Shown: positions 56,979 to 64,000 of the stretch, one piece after another
Position numbering within the stretch: position 1 is the first letter of the stretch
Layout of the letters: each line of letters begins with the position of its first letter
From: Rostrohypoxylon terebratum
Lineage: Eukaryota > Ascomycota > Sordariomycetes > Xylariales > Hypoxylaceae
NCBI GenBank assembly: GCA_022497145.1
Contig: MU385860.1
Location: forward strand, 124,001-188,000
Direction: 5' to 3'
DNA length: 64,000 nucleotides
Notes under the pieces: model-generated
Told to the model about the DNA's origin: nothing
Database searches by the model: none
Seen by the model: only the letters and a program-made list of their open reading frames with translations
Made by a program: the position numbers and the translations under genes

Positions 56979-59028
56979 ATGCCTCTCTTCGTTCTTGCTG
57001 AGACGCCTGCGGGGTGAGTTTTCGTCATTTTTAATCTAAACTTTTGTGCGCATGAGTACTGACGCGATGGTAGCTACGGCCTGTTCAAGGCGAAAGACAA
57101 GAAGTTATTGTCACGAGATGACGTTAGCAAGCAGCTTTCAAGTGCTGAAGCCATCAATTCGATGTGAGTTCGCCAGGTCCATATGAATATTAATTGGTGA
57201 AGAATGCATGCTCATCGGATTCGCATAGGCTGTCCCTCAAGAAGATGGTCAAATTCGAAGATTCGGCCCAGGCTCTAGGCGAATACACTGCCATAACAGA
57301 AGGCAAAGTCACTCCTATGCTACAGAACTTACTTAACGACATCAAGGAGGAGCGAAAAGCGTCGCTCGCTGTTGCTGACCCCAAATTGGGCGCGGCCATC
57401 AACGTCCTACCCCAGTTGAGCATTACACCAGTATCCGATTCATCCACCAATGACCTTTTCCGAGCGATCAAGACCTACCTTCCCGAGCTTTTCCCCGAGT
57501 TGGATAAAGACTACCTTGGAAACATGGCTCTTGCCTTATCTCACTCTATCTCTCGCCACAAGCTTAAGTTCTCACCCGATAAGGTGGATGTTATGATTGT
57601 TCAGGCAATTAAGCTTCTCGATGATTTGGATAAGGAGCTAAACAATTACGCTATGCGTGTCAAGGAGTGGTATGGCTGGCATTTCCCCGAGTTGGATCGC
57701 ATTGTTCAGGATAACCTCGCCTATGCTCGCATTATTATGTGCATGGGAACACGAGAAAATGCATCCACCACAGATTTCTCCGAGATTCTACCCGAGGATA
57801 TCGAGGCTCGCGTGAAGGCTGCGGCGGAAGTTAGTATGGGTACTGAAATTCTCGAATTCGATCTCGAGAACATCAAGCTCCTAGCCGAGCAGGTGATCAG
57901 CTTCACCGAGTACCGACAACAACTTTCCCAGTACTTGACGTCGCGTATGAAGGCGATTGCTCCTAACCTAACGGAACTTCTTGGCGAGTTGGTCGGTGCT
58001 CGTCTCATTGCACACACTGGTTCTCTTATGAAGCTCGCCAAGAGCCCTGGTAGCACAATCCAGATTTTGGGTGCGGAGAAGGCTCTTTTCCGCGCTCTCA
58101 AGACCAAGCACGACACACCCAAGTATGGCCTCATTTACCACTCATCTCTGGTCGGACAGGCCACCGGCAAGAATAAGGGGAAGATCGCCCGTACGCTATC
58201 TGCTAAGGCTGCCCTATGTCTACGTGTAGACGCGCTCTCTGAGCTCAGCACTGAGGGTGCCGACGGTGAGGATATCCCAGTGGATGAGGAAGAAAGGGCC
58301 GATATGGGTATCCGACTTCGCGCAGTGCTTGAAGATAAGCTACGAAGAATGGAGGGCAAGCCCTTGGTATCCAAGGGTACTAAGATTGGTCCCAATGGTG
58401 CAACCCCAGCCAAATTCGAGGTTAAGCCAACGCGAAACTACAATGCCGACGCTGACGCGGTCCCCACCTCTACCAAGAAGACGCCTAGCAAGCCTTTAAT
58501 ACAAGAGGTCGAAGACACGCCAATGGGCGATGCGGATAGCGAATCGGAGGAAGAGGATTCAGATGTCGAGATGAACGGTGCCGAAGAGGGTAAGTTCCTA
58601 AAGCCTGCTGTTTAATACAAAAAGCAGCGCCAACATAAACGATATCAGCTAACAAACTAGTAGTCAAATCAACGGACAAGACACCGAAGAAGGCAGAAAA
58701 GAAGAGCAAGAAGGCCACAAACGGCGATGCTACTCCCAAGACCCCCGCTAAGCTATCCGAGGCCGATTACGCTCGATTAGCAGAGGATGCCGGTATTTCG
58801 GTCACCAAGTTCAAGCGAAAGTACGAACGCGGTGACGTCAAGATGGCCGCCGATGGAACACCACAAGTTGTCAGCAAGAAGGAGCTCAAGAAACAGAAGA
58901 AGGCCGCAGCCAAGGCCGCCGAGTCCGAGGCCGAAGCCGAGACCGAGAAGCCCGGCAAGAAGCGAAAGCACGCGGATGGTGGGGATAAGAAGAGCAAGAA
59001 GAAGTCTAAGAAGGAGAAGGCCGCGTGA
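56979..59028 (+). CDS. NOP58: Box C/D snoRNP core protein Nop58
   Basis: A nucleolar scaffold of box C/D snoRNPs that guide rRNA 2'-O-methylation. Four exons, 56979-57013, 57074-57163, 57229-58589 and 58664-59028, give 616 residues. The N-terminus (MPLFVLAETPAGYGLFKAKD) and MLSLKKMVKFEDSAQALGEY are diagnostic. The Nop domain includes WHFPELDRIVQDNLAYARII, LTELLGELVGARLIAHTGSL and SPGSTIQILGAEKALFRALK. The C-terminal part carries an acidic stretch (SESEEEDSDVE) and then long Lys/Glu runs (KKSKKKSKKEKAA), the nucleolar KKE/D tail. The last intron ends in CTAGTAG, so either AG, at 58660 or 58663, can be used; the product gains or lacks one Val. The first two introns fall within the first 42 codons, as often in this gene. 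Confidence 0.96.
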
Positions 59029-59532
59029 AACGGGGCTGTCCTAAATAACTAACGCTCTTCTTTCCTCTGTACCATACTCGCCAGGAAAAAGTGATCGCGA
59101 TTGCTTCTCAAAATCATAGGGATCGGCGTTCCGGGTGGTCATACCAGGGTTCGATGTTAATTGACGTTTTGCTGGAGTTGGTTCAATGCGATGGCTCTCT
59201 AAGTCGAGGAGCTATATGTGGTAGCTAGATGTGGATACCTTGTTATCTACCGTCAAGACAGTTTTGCAGTTCTATGTTACGTATGAAGCACGATGATTAA
59301 ATTGTTGGTGATTTGTGTTCTGTGGGAGTCCCAAAATGTCAAGGAATTGTACAGCATAAAAGGGAAGTTGAAATGATGGTTTATTGAGCATCATAATTAT
59401 TCGAGTTATACGAAGTATACAGTGAGTGATTAACTTTCCCATAATAAAATCTAACATTTCCAGATGACACCAAAATCCTTTTTCCCTCAGAGTGTTCGCA
59501 TTATCGACATGCGACGATTTCTTTGAAGGCCT
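59029..59532. other. Convergent intergenic region
   Basis: 3' ends of NOP58 and the lactamase-fold gene. Nothing else is seen. Confidence 0.55.
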
Positions 59533-60504
59533 TCATAGCTCATCCCGCTTCAGTTGACTATTCGACGGAAATTGCCCCTGGCAGCCTAGCCACAACACCA
59601 GTCTCCCAATGCGATTCGGATACACCTCAAGAACCTTATTATACAAATCCTCAGCATTTTGGGCCTCCTGGCGCAGTTTGCCAAACGTCTTGATGTACGT
59701 CTTCGAAGCCTCGATGTTGAAAGCCCCGTCCACGCCCCCGAGTCTATGGTGAGAACCGATCACAATCTCGGGGTTCACAGATGCGACTTTATCTAGCGAT
59801 TTCACCCAGGCGTCTTTCTGCGTCTGCGACGGAGATTCTGTCATCCACATGTGCACGTCGTTGTACACGATGTCCCCCGCCACGACCATCTTCAATGACG
59901 GGATGTGGAGGAACGTCGTCTCGTCGGTATCCGAGTGCCCCACATCCACGGCCTCGAAGACGTGGCCCTCGAGAGTAAACTTGTTGTCCTGAAGCGGTTT
60001 CGCGAGGATTTGGTAATATTCTTCGTCGATTTGGTCAGGGAATAGGGTATCCCAGAAGGTCCGGAATTCCCCTGTGAGCTGCGTTGCCATGTGGTCGATC
60101 GACGCTTGTGTTGAGACGATCTGGACGCCTGGGAACCGCTTTTGCATGTACGGCCCGTTGAACCAGTGGTCGCCGTGCCCGTGCGTCACGTAGATTGTGG
60201 TGAGGCGCTTGTTTGGGATTGTGGCTTCGATCCAGTCGCCTAGGGCGACTGCTTGCTCTGAGGTGAAGAGCGTGTCGACTAGTACGGCTTCGGAGTCGCC
60301 AGATATTAGGGTCACGACGGTGGGTTGCCAGTACCCGACGGAACCGTCTGGTAGAGTTGCGTTTGCCGGGATTGGAGGCGCGTTGTAGACGTCGGCCCTT
60401 AGCTGGGACAGCGCTACACTAAATGTTATGAAGATGGCGAGGAGACTTGCTTGGGAGAGAATCCTACCCCATGATTTAGAACCTTGGTTGAAGAGAATAT
60501 TCAT
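59533..60504 (-). CDS. Metallo-beta-lactamase-fold hydrolase, probably secreted
   Basis: Single exon, 323 residues. A signal peptide or anchor lies at about 16-35 (LSQASLLAIFITFSVALSQL). The metal-binding signature is THGHGDHW, with His108, His110, Asp112 and His113. It is followed by His190 (GHSDTD), Asp211 (VAGDIVY) and His252 (IGSHHR), so all dinuclear zinc ligands of the fold are present. The chain otherwise resembles fungal extracellular or vacuolar MBL-fold proteins that act on small ester, lactone or thioester substrates; the true substrate is unknown. It lies beside a broken gene of unknown function with no obvious pathway link. Resistance to beta-lactams should not be inferred. The sequence is intact with no intron. 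Confidence 0.9.
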   Translation of the reverse strand: MNILFNQGSKSWGRILSQASLLAIFITFSVALSQLRADVYNAPPIPANATLPDGSVGYWQPTVVTLISGDSEAVLVDTLFTSEQAVALGDWIEATIPNKRLTTIYVTHGHGDHWFNGPYMQKRFPGVQIVSTQASIDHMATQLTGEFRTFWDTLFPDQIDEEYYQILAKPLQDNKFTLEGHVFEAVDVGHSDTDETTFLHIPSLKMVVAGDIVYNDVHMWMTESPSQTQKDAWVKSLDKVASVNPEIVIGSHHRLGGVDGAFNIEASKTYIKTFGKLRQEAQNAEDLYNKVLEVYPNRIGRLVLWLGCQGQFPSNSQLKRDEL

Positions 60505-61069
60505 TTTTGGTTTGTATCAAAGTGTTGCTGTTACTTGGATATTGGTGTTGTTTATGCGCCGTGAAAATACACGAAAGGGATGATGAGACTCAGGTTCCAT
60601 CGTAGAGAATTGTATAGTCAATAAAGTAATTTATACTCATGAATCACACACAAATTCCCATGAATGTATAAAACTCTAGATGAATGAGTAATGAATCTCC
60701 CAGATCAGTAACTGGTTTACTGTTAGTACTTAATGCAGATGATGTATTATCACCGAAACCGAAGAAAATATAAATTATCTCCGTCGCTCCGATACAGGCA
60801 CTTGAGTTTATTCGTCCAGAGCATCCAGGGATCAGTATACACACATTAGAAAGACCAATCATTGTAAAGCATCTTGGGGTAGTCAATCGAGTGATGTAAT
60901 TCACCCTACGGTCCTCTCTATAGTATCTAGTACGTTAAGACCATCAGGTGCTTATAAACCAGGCATGCAGAACTCTCGTCTGGGCTCAAACAATCTATCT
61001 CCAGCGGTACCGAATGTGCCCAGTTCACCTCAATCACTAATCAACGAAACCCAATGAATCCACCGGAAT
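60505..61069. other. Intergenic, no supported gene
   Basis: AT-rich promoter side of the lactamase-fold gene and 3' end of the broken gene. No open frame of interest. Confidence 0.5.
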
Positions 61070-63136
61070 TCAAAGGTACTGGTGATGACCTTTACCGATC
61101 CACCCAAAGTAATCAAGCCTCTTCGACCCTCCCCTCAAAATCTTGTCTACCATCTTGCACGCCTCCGTGGCGTCAAGAACACTCAAGGGTGTCGTCACTT
61201 CGGGATAATTGCCGGTATTGTTCGCGATAATCTTGGCCTCGGTTTCAAGGAGCTGGCGATCTACCAAGTCTTGGTCGACATGAGGCGCTGTAGACTTGAG
61301 GAAGTTTTGAATTCCAACGACCTACAGCAGATCTTCAGGCTTCACTTCGGGAACGTCGGAATACCAACCGAAATTTGGATTTAATTCTATCCCCATTTGC
61401 ACGAAGGCGTATTTGACTACGCCCCAGTCGAGGATCGTCTGGCCAGTGGTGTCCTTCTGCAATAAGACAATCCAACTTCCTCGTGGAACGACCTGAGGGG
61501 CATTAGAAGCTAGGACAGGGAGTACTTCGGAATTTGAAGTACTTCCCAGAGTCGGAGCGCCGACAGAAAAATGGTTTCCGTAATGCTGCGGCATGTTTGG
61601 CAGCCATTTCAAGAATCTGGCAACGAAAGCTTCAGCTCCCATGAGTCCGTGGCCAAAGTAAAAGGAGCGCCACTGCGTAACAGCAACACCTTCATCGTTG
61701 TCTTCGATCTGAGAAACTATCATGTTCAGGACTGGGAAAGATGAAGAAGGCGGGTGGTAAATATCGCCCCAGGAGCGGTCATTCTATAACCTGCTGTTGA
61801 GGGCTTTAGAGTACGCTCCGGTAAAGGTGAACTTGATACGCTTCAGGAGTTCCTGTCGGTTGAGGAGCGCCTTCCAAAATATGAAGCTCTCTTCATCGTC
61901 TTCTCGTGATTGTCCCTCGACAAAGCACACATGACGAAGAGGGGGGGCAGAGGATATGGCGTCCAGAATCAAGGAGAGTTTGCCCCAGGTTAGGTCAATG
62001 CGGATACTGAGCTCAGTGGCATCCTTCAACGCATCTGACTTCAGAGCAGCATCAAGGACCGTGGCAGTGAGTATTCTGAGTTTAACCCAGTTTAGCCGAG
62101 TTTCTCCTTCGAAGGCAACAGCTAGCAACTGTCCCACCGAGCGATGGGGGCGGAGACGTTTAAATCTCGCAAGCAATCGTTGACGCAATCGAATCTGGAA
62201 GCCGGGGATCATACGTGGTGCGTCGAAGAGAGACTCTTCGAACTCTTTAATCCCATAGGTGCTTTTGATCAAGACCTCAAGACATTGGTCGAATAAATAC
62301 CGGCGTTGACGCGAAAACAGATCTAGGATGTCCCATCCATTTTCTGTGTAATCCTCGATGTTTGGGCTCAGAACTTGTATTTTATGTTAGCCGCTGCATA
62401 TGTGTGTTGTAGGACCCTTGTTGAACTTACATGCTGTCATCTTACCCTCGAATAGCGAATAATTACGCAACTTGTTGGCCTTTTCCATATCCTCCGGGTG
62501 TTGGCAACGAGGCTGAATGTTCAAGTAGAGAGCGACATATTGGGTGGCGGAGATTGGCGGATTATAAAGATCGTATAGGGCAGATCTGGGGGGGTTTAGG
62601 CCGCAGATACCAAATGTATCAATTCCGTAATGTATATCGTCCAAGTCAGTAATGTCGATAATGACACTGCCACATTCTTCAAGAGGATAATGGGGTTCGA
62701 GAGTTGCTAGATCAACAGACTCGAATCTGTGTGTATGCTGGTCCCCCAGTATGTACAGACTCGCACCTAGTAGCGCACATGTCTGGATGAAGGGGAAAGG
62801 GTTCACAGGCAATCCATCGACCCTCTTTTCCCACAAGCAGGGTTGATACAGACATTCGGCCTCGTCAGTAGCCATTGTTCGCTCAGACTCGATAGCAAGG
62901 CGGTTGGCAGGGTCTGAGAGGACCTTGAGAATGCCCGCGATGGAGTACACGATTTGCCGGCCAGTTTCACACATTGAGGGTGTTTCGTTGAAATACTGGA
63001 CCGTTGAAGAGAGAGGAAAGAAACGATGACCAATCTTGGTGACAATGTAACAATACCATTCATCTAGGCCCTCGCCGCCAGGCTTGGGATAGACCCAGTC
63101 GGGGGTAAGATAGTATCTCACGTCGCTGCTCGACAT
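61070..63136 (-). pseudogene. Long unknown protein gene broken by two in-frame TAG codons
   Basis: Exon 1 (63136-62431) and exon 2 (62373-61070) join in phase 1 across a 57-bp intron (donor GTAAGT, branch GCTAAC, acceptor CAAG). The frame would give 669 codons but is interrupted by TAG at 61786-61784 and at 61324-61322. There is no frameshift: all three pieces lie in the same frame and all look coding (KFTFTGAYSKALNSRL, then NDRSWGDIYHPPSSSFPVL; VPEVKPEDLL, then VVGIQNFLKSTAPHVDQDLV). Both stops are one C-to-T change from CAG (Gln). No small intron removes either. The N-terminal 235 residues and the rest match no family I know; no membrane segment or signal peptide. It may be recently inactivated, a sequencing error (less likely twice), or read through. 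Confidence 0.65.
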
Positions 63137-64000
63137 CGCGCTTGAGTGTTTCGCGAGTACAGCAACTATGAATAATAAGACTGGGAAAGGGTAGCAGAGA
63201 GAATTGAGATGAAAGCTGTTCAGAAAGAAGATGAAAAAAATCTAGACGGAAGCCGTCAGGACGGATAGCGGAGAGAATGTAGATGAAAGCTGTCAAGATG
63301 GATGGTGGGTGGTGAAGAAAAGTTGAAAAGGTTTTGCGTTAAGAATTCGGTAAGAATATATATAGTAGTAAAACTATGGGCAAGCTTATGGGATGCGCAT
63401 CAGCCGCCCCACTGAAGCGAAGTTGTCTTAGGACGCCGGGAGAACAGTTACGGTAAGGGTCCATATCACCGATGATGCTATCGGTGATACACTTGGAACT
63501 GGCAGTCACGGTGTGCACAGCATTTTCCGAGGAAGGCACGCATCTATCTAGCGCATTTTCATAGGCAGGAACAGGATAGCGCCTTCCCAATGCATGAGTC
63601 CAACCGGGCATTATATAGATATGGAAAGAGCGTTTTATCTTCAAGGACTTCGCGTTGGGTAGGAACCAACCACCCGTGACTTCCTCTACTAACCTTATAT
63701 TTTGGTCATTTTGGTCATTTTGGTCATTTTGGATAGTAAAAATAAACTTTTAGGATGTTTTCTAGGCGTACCAAGCAGGTCTTCACTGGAGGTCCCAGGA
63801 AGGTGGAATTAAGCCTATGAATGGTGGACTAGGGAGGCTTCGTTGGCAGGTAGTCATGTAAGTAATAGTAATAGTTGCTAAGTGGCATCTACTATATCTA
63901 CCTAGTATGGATGTCACGTTCTATATATGAAGATGATAACAGCATAACTGTCCGCTTGCGACACATTCCACTTAATGTTGTCTACTCCATAACAAATAAT
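63137..64000. other. Intergenic to the window end
   Basis: Promoter side of the broken gene, then AT-rich sequence. It includes the GTCATTTTGG-type tandem repeat at 63699-63733. No gene is supported. Confidence 0.45.
63699..63733. repeat. TTTTGGTCA tandem repeat
   Basis: Nearly four exact copies of a 9-bp unit, TTTTGGTCA. It is closely related to the repeat at 43821-43855. Confidence 0.85.

Noticed and set aside
61070..63136. Programmed stop-codon readthrough at the two TAG codons
   Set aside because: Neither TAG is followed by a known readthrough context such as CTA, and two such events in one gene are unlikely; mutation from CAG is simpler.

Overview
The window comes from a filamentous ascomycete (Pezizomycotina), most likely a Sordariomycete. 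Nearly every gene is broken by short GT-AG introns of about 45-135 bases, with CTAAC/CTGAC-like branch sites close to TAG or CAG acceptors. The gene set is fungal housekeeping (RPS0, NOP58, VMA6, AP-3 sigma, DPH3, LTE1, Hook). Gene order is mixed on both strands, with no operons. Exon borders below were built by hand from splice signals and reading phase.

Layout. 0.7-9.6 kb: a conserved fungal protein of unknown function, a sugar-type MFS transporter, a partly resolved two-exon gene end, and a peroxisomal ABCD half-transporter, all on the minus strand. 10.3-17.9 kb: DPH3, a very small GPI-anchor-like secreted protein (minus), a small putative mitochondrial membrane protein, AP-3 sigma (minus), and a bZIP factor whose leader carries an upstream ORF and a strong hairpin. 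19.3-25.6 kb: an amino-acid permease with a hairpin just before its start, two damaged secreted-protein genes (minus), and an I9-type protease-inhibitor gene. 28.1-37.4 kb: a Hook dynein-adaptor gene, a Whi2/KCTD-like BTB protein and an intronless zinc alcohol dehydrogenase. 37.4-45.2 kb: 7.8 kb with no gene I can support. 45.2-59.0 kb: a housekeeping block with LTE1, RPS0 (minus), mitochondrial uS15m, VMA6 (minus) and NOP58. 59.5-63.1 kb: a metallo-beta-lactamase-fold protein and a long gene broken by two in-frame TAG codons, both minus.

The most interesting points are: (1) a 120-codon open frame that runs through a long 3' intron of the Hook gene and would swap the cargo-binding C-terminus for a Ser/Pro-rich tail; (2) three disrupted genes whose stop codons all fit CAA/CAG to TAA/TAG changes, the direction expected of repeat-induced point mutation (RIP); (3) the upstream ORF plus hairpin leader of the bZIP gene; (4) a 125-bp element with 30-bp terminal inverted repeats in the RPS0/uS15m divergent promoter; (5) an 83-residue spliced secreted protein that a long-ORF search would miss. 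I found no convincing tRNA, rRNA, CRISPR array or full-length transposon.
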